Below are positions 54,801-62,381 of a DNA stretch of 64,000 nt, one piece after another; positions within the stretch are counted from its first letter, which is position 1, and every line of letters begins with the position of its first letter. This DNA is from Paracoccus sp. S1E-3 (lineage in GTDB: Bacteria > Pseudomonadota > Alphaproteobacteria > Rhodobacterales > Rhodobacteraceae). The notes below the pieces were generated by a model. That model saw nothing but the letters and a program-made list of their open reading frames with translations, ran no database searches and was not told where the DNA came from. Position numbers and translations under genes: made by a program. The DNA is taken from contig NZ_JACEMU010000017.1 of NCBI RefSeq assembly GCF_013868135.1, forward strand, positions 137,853 to 201,852. The letters run 5' to 3'.

Positions 54801-55201
54801 CTGAGATCGCAGGCCCCCTTGGCCTGCCATTTGCCGTCCAGATCATGCCGCCGTCCCTTGGCGATCAGCGTCGACAGCCGCCCGTAAGCGGTCCGGCCGG
54901 TCGGATAGGCCAGAAACGCCGTGCCGTCCGCCAGCACGATCCGCGCCCCGATCAGCGGCCGCATCTGCGCCTTCACGGCGGCGACATGCAGCCGCACCAC
55001 GCCCGCGAGACTGTTCAGATCCGCCACCCCGATCGCGTCATGGCCAAGCGCATGGGCGGTCAGCACCAACTCATCCGCGGTGCTGGCGCCGCGCAGGAAG
55101 GAGAAGGGGGTGGTGATGCCCAGCTCGACAAAGCCCGCTGGCGGGTTGGGGGTGAAGTCGCCCGACAGAAGCGGGCGCTGGGGACGTTCATGCTCGGGCA
55201 T
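51851..55201 (-). CDS. dnaE2: Error-prone DNA polymerase III alpha subunit DnaE2 (ImuC)
   Basis: 1116 residues. The N-terminal PHP domain is present (FVELGITTPFSFLRGAS, then DAIGVADLNSLAGVVRLH). The polymerase core has GRGSAANSAVCFVLGITPV and ESRDEPPDIDVDFEHERREE with the catalytic Asp triplet region, then FPESHAAAFAHLVYVSAWLK. A C-terminal OB/tail domain (VSVRDLGRLRNGASVKLAGL) follows. It is shorter than replicative DnaE and typical of the SOS mutasome partner of ImuA/ImuB in translesion synthesis. No ribosome site precedes the ATG; its start overlaps the stop of a 68-codon ORF (TGATG), suggesting translational coupling. Confidence 0.95.
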   Translation of the reverse strand: MPEHERPQRPLLSGDFTPNPPAGFVELGITTPFSFLRGASTADELVLTAHALGHDAIGVADLNSLAGVVRLHVAAVKAQMRPLIGARIVLADGTAFLAYPTGRTAYGRLSTLIAKGRRHDLDGKWQAKGACDLSLDDLAAHAEGLQLIWIPPERCSRADLATLPGLAARLPGLRHVAASYLYRGDDVARINRLDRAARAAGLAILATNDVHYHAPDRRPLQDVMTCIREGVTIDRAGRRLNPNAERYLKSPAEMARLFARWPDALAQTRIVAEACAFRLTDLAYEYPNETVPAGESPESHLAALTWAGAAERYPTGIPDKVRAQLQHELTLIAKKRIAQYFLTVHDIVHFARGEGILCQGRGSAANSAVCFVLGITPVDPATSELLFERFISESRDEPPDIDVDFEHERREEVIQHIYEKYGRDRAGLCATVIHYRPRSAIREVGKAMGLSEDVTAALANTVWGSWGEALEHAGQAGLPKGDKRLAMTIRLAEQMIGMPRHLSQHVGGFILTEGPLTETVPIGNGAMPERSFIEWDKDDIDALGILKVDVLALGMLTCIRKSFDMISAHYGKDLTLASVPADDPAVYEMLCEGDSVGVFQVESRAQMNMLPRLRPQCFYDLVIEVAIVRPGPIQGDMVHPYLRRRNGKEVEDYPSPGPGHDPDELRTILSRTRGVPIFQEQAMKIAMVAAEFSDGEANELRKAMATFRSRGTIGELEEKMVGRMVGRGYDPEFARRCFDQIKGFGDYGFPESHAAAFAHLVYVSAWLKLHYPGVFAAALLNSQPMGFYAPAQIVRDAREHGVTVLPADVNFSDWDNRLEPCVMGDSSPQRGRSAAGNGALPYPPDLPAPAEDSAPPHPFALRLGLRQIDGFRIEDAARLIASRDAPYTDPEDLQRRAPLTAPAIRRLAEGDAFGSCGLDRRAALWDARALKDAPPLPLFAVDEGADPPVTLPAMPACEQVVADYQTLRLSLKAHPMRFLRASLRAQGYVSVRDLGRLRNGASVKLAGLVLIRQRPGSAKGVCFVTIEDETGSANLVLWPKVFEAFRKPAMTARVLALEGGIQRAEGVTHVVVHSLTDRSDVLARLAGLTGPAPPTGATGRSHPRNLRVLPNSRDFH

Positions 55202-55407
55202 CAGGAGGAGACCTTTGGAAGGTCGGTCCGGCGCGGGAGTGCGTCCCGTTGTGCATCACTCATGATGCCGCCATGAAGGCGGGTCCGGCGCGGTTCCGGT
55301 CCTGTCCGGGGCGTCTTCCGGCAGGATCCGGCCCAGCCCCGGCCTACGCGCGATGCGGGCCGGTTGTCCGCAGCATCGGAGCCGCAGAAAGGTTTATGCT
55401 TGGGCAT
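55201..55407 (-). CDS. Candidate 68-residue protein between imuB and dnaE2
   Basis: An open frame exactly fills the gap between imuB and dnaE2. Its ATG (55407) shares one base with the imuB TGA, and its TGA (55203-55201) shares one base with the dnaE2 ATG. Both junctions are therefore TGATG. The product begins MPKHKPFCGSDAADNRP and ends MSDAQRDALPRRTDLPKVSS. It is Arg/Pro-rich with no membrane helix and no family I know. Whether the peptide matters, or the frame only carries ribosomes from imuB to dnaE2, cannot be told. High GC makes chance open frames common, hence moderate confidence. Confidence 0.45.
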   Translation of the reverse strand: MPKHKPFCGSDAADNRPASRVGRGWAGSCRKTPRTGPEPRRTRLHGGIMSDAQRDALPRRTDLPKVSS

Positions 55408-56975
55408 CACGCGAAAACCCCCTGCACGAACCAGCGCGGGGCGGGGCCGCGTCCGTCGCCGGCCAGACCCTCGCGATAGAGCCACAACCGCTGGCCGCGC
55501 TCGTCCTCGATCTTGTAGTAATCCCGCAGCCGGGTGCCGGGGTGGTCCAGCCACCATTCCGGGGCGATCCGCTCCGGTCCCTGCCAGCGGGTGATGCGGG
55601 TCGGCTTGCCGCGCCACTGGAATTGCGCGGGCGGGCCTTCGGGGACGGCGTAGAGGACGCGGACCTCCTCGGGCGGATCGAGCATCCGGGCCGGGCGGTC
55701 CTGCGCCTCCGTCGCGATGGGGGGCGGGATGCCGTGCAGGGCGGTCTCGGTGTGGCTGCGCTCGGGGATGTGGCTGTCCAGAAGCGCGGGCCTGCGCAGT
55801 CGGTCCGCGCCAAAACGCGCCGCCAGCCGATCGATCAGGCGCGGCAGGTCGCGGCTTTCGTTGGCCGCGCCGCCCAGATCGCGCTGCGTGGGGGCGAAGG
55901 CTTCGGTTTCCGGCGCCGCAAGTTCGATCAGGTCGAAGCCGAAACCGGGGTCGATCCGCTCCAGCCGGTCGCGGAACAGAAAGACCATGTGATCGGGGTC
56001 GCGGGTGGGAGAGGCCGCGCCCGCCTCGATCCAGCGTATCTCGCCATCGGTGCGCCAGACGGACAGGCGCAACAGGCGCGCGCCCTGCGCGGCGGCCGAG
56101 AGGGCGCGGCACAGTGCGGCGGCCAGATCGGGCAGGTGATGGGTGGCGTCCAGCACCGGCTCGGGCAGGCGGGACTCGACCCGGAAGCGGACAGGCGGAT
56201 CGGGCGGGCTGATCGGTTCGGGCAGCCGGCCCATGGCCTGATCCAGCCGGATCAGCGGGTTGTCGGCCGCGTCATGGCGCGCGAACCGCCGGGCAAGCGC
56301 CACGCGCGGCATCGCCGCCAGATCGCCCACCGTCTTCAGCCCCAGCCGGCGCAGAATCAGGGCGGTGGCCTCCGACAGGCGCAGTGCGGCGACCGGCAGC
56401 GGATGCAGCGCCGCGCCGTCATAGGCGATGCCCGCCGCGTATCGTGACAGCGCCCAGGCCGCGCCCCATGTCGGCCCAAAGGCGACGGTTGCGGCATGGC
56501 CCAGCCCGGCCAGCTGATCGCGGATCGCGGTCAGCATCCCGGCCTCGCCCCGCCAGAGATGGGCGCTGCCGGTCGTGTCCATGACCAGCCCCGGCGCGCC
56601 GGGCCCCGAGGCGTCCACCGTCGTCCACGGACAGAAGCGCCGCGCCCACAGCGCAAGCTGCGCCAGGGCGGCGGCATCACCCGCCGGATCGGCCGGGTCG
56701 GCGCGCAGATCGGGCAAGATCGCCCGCATGTCGGTCAGCCGCGCGCCGAGGGTGATCCCGGCGGCGCGTGCCACCGGGTTGGCGGCGTGAATGACCGGCC
56801 CATGCGTGCCCTCGACCCACAGTGCGAAAGGGGTATTAGCCGGTGGCGCGCTGCCCGCCTGCGGGGCCGCCGCCTGATGCTGCGCTGCCCGTGCCAGTTG
56901 CCGCATCCGGCGTTCTACGGGCAGGTTCGGCAGCGAAATGCAGACGATCCGGCGCGCCATCCGATCCGGCTTCAT
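55407..56975 (-). CDS. imuB: Y-family polymerase-like mutasome protein ImuB
   Basis: About 522 residues from the ATG at 56975 (MKPDRMARRIVCISLPNLPV); an ATG five codons later is also possible. The fold is Y-family: VERRMRQLAR, VDASGPGAPGLVMDTTGSAHL, then RLGLKTVGDLAAMPRVALAR (HhH). Catalytic acidic residues of active Y-polymerases are not seen where expected, as is usual for ImuB, which acts as the hub binding the beta clamp, ImuA and DnaE2. The C-terminal half has EEVRVLYAVPEGPPAQFQW and GLAGDGRGPAPRWFVQGVFA. Its start lies about 140 bases inside imuA. Confidence 0.92.
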   Translation of the reverse strand: MKPDRMARRIVCISLPNLPVERRMRQLARAAQHQAAAPQAGSAPPANTPFALWVEGTHGPVIHAANPVARAAGITLGARLTDMRAILPDLRADPADPAGDAAALAQLALWARRFCPWTTVDASGPGAPGLVMDTTGSAHLWRGEAGMLTAIRDQLAGLGHAATVAFGPTWGAAWALSRYAAGIAYDGAALHPLPVAALRLSEATALILRRLGLKTVGDLAAMPRVALARRFARHDAADNPLIRLDQAMGRLPEPISPPDPPVRFRVESRLPEPVLDATHHLPDLAAALCRALSAAAQGARLLRLSVWRTDGEIRWIEAGAASPTRDPDHMVFLFRDRLERIDPGFGFDLIELAAPETEAFAPTQRDLGGAANESRDLPRLIDRLAARFGADRLRRPALLDSHIPERSHTETALHGIPPPIATEAQDRPARMLDPPEEVRVLYAVPEGPPAQFQWRGKPTRITRWQGPERIAPEWWLDHPGTRLRDYYKIEDERGQRLWLYREGLAGDGRGPAPRWFVQGVFA

Positions 56976-57522
56976 GGCTGACCACCCAGACGCCCGGCCG
57001 CTTGTCGCGTGCGCGCAGCAGTTCCACCCGCCACAGCGGCGCGCCGGGAGCGGCGGCATCGTCCGGGTTCGGCGCCGAGGGCAGCGCCGTCACCTGCCAG
57101 CGGTCGCGCAGCGCGCTGGGTTCGGGCCGTGCCGCATGGCGGATCAGCCAGAGGGTGACGCCATGCGCCTCGGCCCGCAAGGCAAGCCGGCGGGTGGCGG
57201 TAAAGTTCAGCGCCGTGGGGTTGCCGTGGATCTCGGCCACCACGGCCGAAAGCGCCGGACAGGCCAGCCCTTCCTCGGCCGCGATCAGCACGTCGCGCGG
57301 ATGCGCGGGCCGCATCAGCAGCGCCTGCGGCAGCGCCCCGGCCAGCGAGGGGCGCCCCGCCAGCCGCGCGCTTTGCCGGTCCTGAAGCCACAGCACCGGC
57401 CCCTGCAGATGCGCCATGACAAAGCCCTGAAACGCCCCATCGGGGGCGGCAAACACCTCGGCGCTGCGAGCCGGAGGGGGCGCAGTGACAGGGGTGTTGG
57501 CGGGCAGGGTGGAGAGGCGCAT
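56836..57522 (-). CDS. imuA: SOS mutasome accessory protein ImuA
   Basis: 228 residues, a RecA-related protein without the full ATPase core. Recognisable parts are GPVLWLQDRQSARLAGRPSL, LLMRPAHPRDVLIAAEEGLA, and TATRRLALRAEAHGVTLWLI. A C-terminal tail overlaps imuB by about 140 bases in another frame. ImuA works with ImuB and DnaE2 in damage-induced mutagenesis. It is the first gene of the cassette; the LexA-type repeat GTTC-N7-GTTC lies 23-37 bases upstream of its ATG. Confidence 0.9.
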   Translation of the reverse strand: MRLSTLPANTPVTAPPPARSAEVFAAPDGAFQGFVMAHLQGPVLWLQDRQSARLAGRPSLAGALPQALLMRPAHPRDVLIAAEEGLACPALSAVVAEIHGNPTALNFTATRRLALRAEAHGVTLWLIRHAARPEPSALRDRWQVTALPSAPNPDDAAAPGAPLWRVELLRARDKRPGVWVVSHEAGSDGAPDRLHFAAEPARRTPDAATGTGSAASGGGPAGGQRATG

Positions 57523-57544
57523 TCATCTGACATGATTCTAGAAA

Positions 57545-57559
57545 GTTCTTCATTTGTTC
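57545..57559 (-). promoter_or_regulatory. LexA (SOS) box upstream of imuA
   Basis: The direct repeat GTTC-TTCATTT-GTTC (GAAC-N7-GAAC on the coding strand) is an exact match to the alphaproteobacterial LexA site. It begins 23 bases before the imuA ATG. On the coding strand TTGACT (57585-57580) and TAGAAC (57561-57556) are 18 bases apart, so the box overlaps the likely -10 and start site. That is the expected layout for LexA repression lifted by DNA damage. Confidence 0.85.
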
Positions 57560-57729
57560 TACCTCTTTCGGTTCGCCCGAGTCAAATGTCCGCACGGGTT
57601 TCGCCCAATACAGGCTGGTGAAAATGGCTGCGGCGGCTGTCCTTTCGGGCGCCGCCGCAGCATCTGGTGTCGTAAGGCGAGGGGACCGCAAAATGCGGCG
57701 TGGCCGCGATGAGCCGAACAGGGAAGTGG

Positions 57730-57970
57730 AAATGAAGAAGGCAATCTGTCGGCCCCGGCTGACGAGAATCAGGACCGGACGCCCCCCCCCCCAGCCGGAA
57801 GGGGATGACGCCCGGAACACCGGGACCAGAGACACGCCGCCAGCCTGCAGGCCACGAAGACATTCCGGCCCATCGGGAGAGAGCATCCCATCCCGATCCG
57901 GATCACGGCGACGCCGCCGAGCCGGATCGAAGCCCAGGCGGTGATGACCGGATACACCACCGGGGCCGAT
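57730..57970 (-). pseudogene. Decayed C-terminus of a TRAP transporter large permease (DctM-like)
   Basis: Reverse-strand translation shows the end of a DctM protein spread over two frames: PVVYPVITA, a GFDP in the other frame, then IGMGCSLPMGRNVFVA (the family reads E-x-G-x-x-x-PPVGxNxFV). It continues as SLVPVFRASSP and RPVLILVSRGRQIAFF in the shifted frame. Key prolines and glycines are altered and no frame is intact. A run of eleven C (57782-57792) lies within it and may be one cause of frame loss. The upstream part of the gene is not recognisable. Confidence 0.45.
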
Positions 57971-58575
57971 CTTCGACACCGCCGGTTCCGTCCATAGACA
58001 TCCGGGCACCGCATCGCGGGATCGCGAGGGTCGGGCCCCGGAAGGGCGGAAACCCGGCGGTTGCATCCTTGGCCAGGCATGGCGGGGCTGGGTGGCGGCG
58101 GCGAACGGGGTTGGACCATTGGCGCGGATGAAGCTCACCTGCACCCTCGCCGTGATCGTCAGCCTGTCCGTCATCGCCTCGCGCAAACGCGCGCAGCCCA
58201 GTCTGCAGCCGAGGAGGATGACCGGGGGCACGCCGAGGCCTTGGGCATCGGCGCCCTGTAACCGATGCGGGACGGCGATGGGAGAGTGGCCGCAGCGTGC
58301 AGCCGCTGTCGGCCTCGGCTCGCCCGGCCTCTCCCTCTCCGGTGTGAACTTATGGTCCGGCAGGGGGGACTGCCGGCTGCCGCCAACCGGTCGAAAGGAT
58401 CGGCGCCAGCCTGCCCGCGCGCCGTTTCCGCGCCGTCGGCCGAACCGGCGCGATACCCGCCGAAAAACCAGTATTGAGAATACAAGTTTTGCATCAGGAA
58501 ATAAGGACTTATGGCAGCGAATCATGGTTAAGGGCCGCCGCCGGGATTAGGCTCGAGGGTGTTCGGGAGGTTCCG
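57971..58575. other. Gene-poor stretch before the tandem-HTH regulator
   Basis: Beyond the TRAP scrap, this stretch has no frame with a convincing product on either strand. The segment nearest the regulator (58465-58530) is AT-richer than the rest and probably holds its promoter; I cannot mark -35 and -10 with confidence. A reverse-strand fragment near 58120-58260 may be another piece of the lost permease, but the match is too weak to call. Confidence 0.3.
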
Positions 58576-59742
58576 ATGCAACCCAGTATCCGCCATCTGC
58601 GCATGTTCCAGACGCTGGCCGAAACCCATTCGGTGACGCGCACCGCAGAGCTGTGCGAAGTCTCGCAGCCGGCGGTGACTCAGGCGATAGGCAAGCTGGA
58701 ACGCGATGGCGGCCAGGCGCTGTTCCGGCGCAGCCCGCAGGGAATCTTCCTGACCCCGGCGGGCGAGGTGATGGCGCGCCGCGCCGCGCGGGCGCTGGCA
58801 TTCCTGGATACGGCCATGGGGGACATGCCACGCAATATCCGCCTGCATGCGACCCGCGCCCAGCTGGCGGCGCTGATCGCAGTGACCGAACAGGAAAATT
58901 TCACCCTCGCCGCGCGGCAATTGGGGCTGGCGCAACCAACGGTGCACCGCTCGGCCAGCATGTTGGAACAGTCGGCGGGGATGCAGTTCTTCGAACGCAC
59001 CGCGCATGGGCTGATCGCCACCCGCGCTGCGCGCCAGCTGTCGCAGGCCGCCCGGCTGGCCTTCGCCGAGTTGAAGCAGGCCGAGACCGATCTGGCCGCG
59101 CTGTCCGGGCGCGAGGTCGGGCGCATCACACTGGGCGCAGGGGCGTTGTCACGCGCCGGCCTGCTGCCTGCGGCGATGCTGCGTTTTCGGACGCTCCGGC
59201 CGAATTTTCCCTTTGAAATCATCGAGGGACGCGACGAGGAATTGCTGGCCGGGCTGCGCCGGGGCGAAATAGATATGGTGCTGGGCGCGTTGCACAGCCC
59301 GCTGGGGATTCGGGACCTCGCGCAGCTGGGGCTGTTCGACGATTCCATCGCCATCGTGGCGCGACAGCATCACCCCCTGGCACGGCAGGTGCGCGTCACC
59401 CGCGAGGATTTGGGCCGTTTTCCCTGGGTGATCGCGCAGCAGGGCGTGCCGATCCGCACCATGCTGGAGGGGTTGCTGCCGCCCGAGACCCTGCGTGGCG
59501 CCATCGTCGCCTCCTCGGTGATCCTGCTGCGCGAAATTCTGCGCGGCAGCGACCATTTGGGCGCGTTGTCGCGTAATCAGGCTCTGACGTTGGGCGAGGG
59601 GCAGGCGCTGACCGTGCTGCCGGTCGATCTGCCGCCCGCGCCCTGGCCCATCGGCCTCACCACGCGCGCGGGGTGGGAGCCGACCGCCGCGCAGCGCGAA
59701 TTCATCGACCTGTTGCGCGAGGAGGCCGCGAAGCTGGGCTGA
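58576..59742 (+). CDS. LysR-type regulator with two tandem HTH domains
   Basis: 388 residues from the ATG at 58576, which has GGGAGG eight bases upstream. Two winged-HTH LysR modules stand in a row: residues ~5-64 (LAETHSVTRTAELCEVSQPA, AVTQAIGKLERDGG) and ~95-154 (VTEQENFTLAARQLGLAQPT, then VHRSASMLEQSAG). One effector-binding domain follows (about 165-385: IDMVLGALHSPLG, RQHHPLARQVRVTREDL). Ordinary LysR proteins are about 300 residues with one HTH. Both HTHs look intact, so it may bind extended or paired sites. The target genes are not evident. Confidence 0.85.
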   Translation: MQPSIRHLRMFQTLAETHSVTRTAELCEVSQPAVTQAIGKLERDGGQALFRRSPQGIFLTPAGEVMARRAARALAFLDTAMGDMPRNIRLHATRAQLAALIAVTEQENFTLAARQLGLAQPTVHRSASMLEQSAGMQFFERTAHGLIATRAARQLSQAARLAFAELKQAETDLAALSGREVGRITLGAGALSRAGLLPAAMLRFRTLRPNFPFEIIEGRDEELLAGLRRGEIDMVLGALHSPLGIRDLAQLGLFDDSIAIVARQHHPLARQVRVTREDLGRFPWVIAQQGVPIRTMLEGLLPPETLRGAIVASSVILLREILRGSDHLGALSRNQALTLGEGQALTVLPVDLPPAPWPIGLTTRAGWEPTAAQREFIDLLREEAAKLG

Positions 59743-59838
59743 GCGACGCGCCCCGCATGATTCCGGTGTGAGGCGTGGCAGAGCGCTCGAAACTACGCGA
59801 TATACGCGGCGTAAAATTCTGAAATCAGAGGGAAAATC

Positions 59839-59912
59839 TGGAGCGGGTGAAGGGAATCGAACCCTCGTATTCAGCTTGGGAAGCTGCTGCTCTACCATTG
59901 AGCTACACCCGC
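59839..59912 (-). tRNA. tRNA-Gly (anticodon CCC)
   Basis: Reverse-strand cloverleaf. The acceptor stem is GCGGGTG/CACCCGC and the D arm is GCTC-AATGGTA-GAGC. The anticodon arm is GCAGC-TTCCCAA-GCTGA with CCC at positions 34-36; its outermost pair is G-A, leaving four good pairs. The T arm is GAGGG-TTCGATT-CCCTT, and an encoded CCA follows T73. The body closely resembles bacterial tRNA-Gly(CCC). No integrase or att-like repeat is seen beside it. Confidence 0.93.
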
Positions 59913-59954
59913 GACAGCGCCCGGTTACCGCAGTCAAAGGGGGCGCGTCAAGTC

Positions 59955-60377
59955 TTAGCGCAGTCCCATCTCCGCCAGCTCGGCAGCGAGGGCGGCGGGC
60001 AGCGAGTCGTCATGGGCGCGGTCCCTGGCCAGATCGGGAGGCGCATCCGCAGCGTCCAGATAGCGCCAGCCCTGAAACGGCCGGCGCGGGACCGCCGTGG
60101 TGCGAATCAGATCGCGGTCCAGCACCAGCGCGCAGCGGCGGATGCCGTCAGCGCCCAGCCGCTCCTCGAGTCCGATCAGGCGTTGACGGGCCAGCAGAAC
60201 CCCCTTGAACACCCAATAAATGGAGCCGCCGGCCAGCAGCTCGGCCTCGCGCCGGGGCCACATGCGGGTGACATGCGCCGCCGGGGCGTCGCCGAAGCGC
60301 TGGCGCTGCCATTCTTCCAGATCCTCGGGGCCATCCGCCCCGACACAGAGCTTGACCAGATTGACGTGCTTCACCAT
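59955..60377 (-). CDS. DUF1489 family protein
   Basis: 140 residues, cytoplasmic, beginning VKHVNLVKLCVGADGPEDLE with GGSIYWVFKGVLLARQRLIG and the late RPFQGWRYLDAADAPPDL. These are strong features of the DUF1489 family, which is nearly confined to alphaproteobacteria. No biochemical role is known to me. It is divergent from the AI-2E/PerM-family gene, with 44 bases between the starts. Confidence 0.88.
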   Translation of the reverse strand: MVKHVNLVKLCVGADGPEDLEEWQRQRFGDAPAAHVTRMWPRREAELLAGGSIYWVFKGVLLARQRLIGLEERLGADGIRRCALVLDRDLIRTTAVPRRPFQGWRYLDAADAPPDLARDRAHDDSLPAALAAELAEMGLR

Positions 60378-60421
60378 GGCCCTGATATAGGGGACCGAAA
60401 CGGCGCGGCAAAGGGTGCATC

Positions 60422-61582
60422 ATGGGGTCGGCAAGACGTAAACAGGCATATTGGTGGACTGGTGCCATTCTGGTCTTCTTGCTGGTGATGTGGCTGCTGG
60501 GCCAGGCGATCCTGCCCTTCATCATCGGCGCGGGCGTGGCCTATCTGCTGGACCCGCTGGCCGACCGGCTGGAGCGGGCGGGCCTCAGCCGGACCTGGGC
60601 GGTGGTGACCATCACGCTGGCGGCACTGCTGGCGCTGGTGGCTTTTCTGCTGCTGCTGGCGCCCATCGTCCTGCGCCAGACCACCCAGCTGGTCGAGGCG
60701 ATGCCCGGCATGATCAAGGGGCTGCAGGATTTTCTGATGCAGCGCTTCCCCAATCTGCTGGCCGCAGGCGGCCCCCTGGATTCGTCGCTGCAGAATCTCG
60801 CCTCACTCGTCGGCGAGAAGGGAGGGCAGGTGCTGAGTTCGCTGCTGAATTCGATCTCGGGCGTGGTCGGCATGATCGCGCTGCTGGTCATCGTGCCGGT
60901 GGTCGCCTTCTATCTGCTGCTCGACTGGGATCACATGGTCGCGCGGATCGACGCGCTGCTGCCGCGCCGGCAGGCCCCGACGATCCGTCGACTCGCCGCC
61001 GAGATCGACCGCACCCTGTCGGGTTTCGTGCGCGGGCAGGGCACGGTGATGCTGATCCAGGGCACCTTCTACTCGGTCGCGCTGATGAGCGTCGGGCTGC
61101 CCTATGCGGTCTCGATCGGCATGGGGGCGGCGATCCTCGGGATCATTCCCTATGTCGGCACCCTGATCGGCGGGGCCACCGCCATCGGGGTGGCCGTTTT
61201 CACCTTCTGGGACCAGCCGCTGTGGATCGCCGTGGTCGCCGGTATCTTCATCCTCGGCCAGATCGTCGAGGGGAACTATCTGCAGCCGAAGATCGTCGGC
61301 AACCATGTCGGACTGCATCCGGTCTGGTTGCTGCTGGCCCTGTCGGTCTTCGGGTCGCTGTTCGGTTTCGTCGGCATGATGGTGGCGGTGCCCCTCGCGG
61401 CGGCACTCGGCGTTCTGGTCCGCTACTGTGCCGAGCGTTACGTCGACAGCCCGATGTATACCGGTGTCGATCCCGCGCCGGTCACCCCGGAACCTTATCT
61501 GGTCGAGATTGTCCCCGAAGGCACCCTGCGCGTCATGCGCACCGATCTGGCCGCGCCCGCCGACAGCGGACCGCACGCCTGA
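60422..61582 (+). CDS. AI-2E/PerM family membrane protein
   Basis: 386 residues. It has the family layout: two N-terminal helices (GAILVFLLVMWLLGQAILPF and VVTITLAALLALVAFLLLLA), a long periplasmic or cytosolic helical loop (VEAMPGMIKGLQDFLMQRFP), then a helix cluster with GIIPYVGTLIGGATAIGVAV, GNYLQPKIVGNHVGLHPVWL and LFGFVGMMVAVPLAAALGVL. Members export autoinducer-2 or act as permeases or Na+/H+ antiporters; which applies here is unknown. hdaA starts three bases after its stop, a common arrangement in this order. Confidence 0.85.
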   Translation: MGSARRKQAYWWTGAILVFLLVMWLLGQAILPFIIGAGVAYLLDPLADRLERAGLSRTWAVVTITLAALLALVAFLLLLAPIVLRQTTQLVEAMPGMIKGLQDFLMQRFPNLLAAGGPLDSSLQNLASLVGEKGGQVLSSLLNSISGVVGMIALLVIVPVVAFYLLLDWDHMVARIDALLPRRQAPTIRRLAAEIDRTLSGFVRGQGTVMLIQGTFYSVALMSVGLPYAVSIGMGAAILGIIPYVGTLIGGATAIGVAVFTFWDQPLWIAVVAGIFILGQIVEGNYLQPKIVGNHVGLHPVWLLLALSVFGSLFGFVGMMVAVPLAAALGVLVRYCAERYVDSPMYTGVDPAPVTPEPYLVEIVPEGTLRVMRTDLAAPADSGPHA

Positions 61583-61585
61583 TTC

Positions 61586-62317
61586 ATGGCGCGTCAACTG
61601 ACCCTTGATCTCGGCCATCGCCCGGCGCTTGGCCGGGCGGATTTCCTGGTGACGCCCGCCCATGCACTGGCGATGACGGTGCTGGACGCGCCCGAGACAT
61701 GGCCGCAGGGGCGGATGCTGCTGCTGGGGCCGGACGGATCGGGCAAGACCCATCTGGCGACGATCTGGGCGGCGGAAACCGGGGCGATGCGGATCGGGGC
61801 CGCGGCGTTGCGGCCCGACATGGTCGATCTGCTGGCCAGCGAGGATGGCGCTGTCGTGGTCGAGGACGCCCATCGCGTGGCCTTTTCCGCCGGCGCCGAA
61901 CAGGCGCTGTTCCACCTGTGGAATCTCTGCGCGGTGCGGGGCTGCTGGCTGTTGCTGACGGCGCGCAGGCCGCCGCGCGACTGGGACCTGTCGCTGCCAG
62001 ACCTGCGCAGCCGCATGTCGGCGATGCCCGTGACCCGGATCGAGGCCCCGGACGAGGCGCTGCTGGCCGCCGTTCTGGTCAAGCTGCTGGCCGACCGCCA
62101 GTTGACCCCGCCCCCCGGCCTGATCGACTGGCTGGTGCCGCGCATGGACCGCGATCTGGGGCTGGCGCGACGCCTTGTCGCGGCGCTCGATACCCAGGCC
62201 CTTTCCGAACAGCGCGGCCTGACCCGCAGCATGGCCGCTGATCTGCTGGTGCAGCTGACCGCGCCGGAAAGCGGCCCGGCCGATAAAGCCTTGCCCGGGC
62301 GTCAACTTTTTCCGTAG
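61586..62317 (+). CDS. hdaA: DnaA regulatory inactivator HdaA (Hda homologue)
   Basis: 243 residues, a DnaA-related AAA+ protein without a DNA-binding domain. The opening RQLTLDLGHRPALGRADFLV carries the QL-x-L clamp-binding motif near the N-terminus. Walker A is LLLGPDGSGKTHLATIW, Walker B-like is GAVVVEDAHRVAF, and sensor residues appear in LLLTARRPPRDW. With the beta clamp it promotes hydrolysis of DnaA-ATP and so limits re-initiation of replication. It is followed 64 bases later by ppk1. Confidence 0.87.
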   Translation: MARQLTLDLGHRPALGRADFLVTPAHALAMTVLDAPETWPQGRMLLLGPDGSGKTHLATIWAAETGAMRIGAAALRPDMVDLLASEDGAVVVEDAHRVAFSAGAEQALFHLWNLCAVRGCWLLLTARRPPRDWDLSLPDLRSRMSAMPVTRIEAPDEALLAAVLVKLLADRQLTPPPGLIDWLVPRMDRDLGLARRLVAALDTQALSEQRGLTRSMAADLLVQLTAPESGPADKALPGRQLFP

Positions 62318-62381
62318 CACGGCTGGACAAGGGCCATCGCCCCGGCGCATGATATGGCCCGATCTTTTCCTGCACCGTCCG

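Noticed and set aside
55201..56112. A 303-codon reverse frame covering the imuB 3' end
   Set aside because: All but its last 68 codons are an off-frame shadow of imuB; only the part between imuB and dnaE2 is kept as a candidate.
59839..59912. tRNA-Gly as an integration site for a genomic island carrying the T6SS
   Set aside because: No integrase, no second copy of the tRNA 3' end seen in the window, and housekeeping genes lie between.
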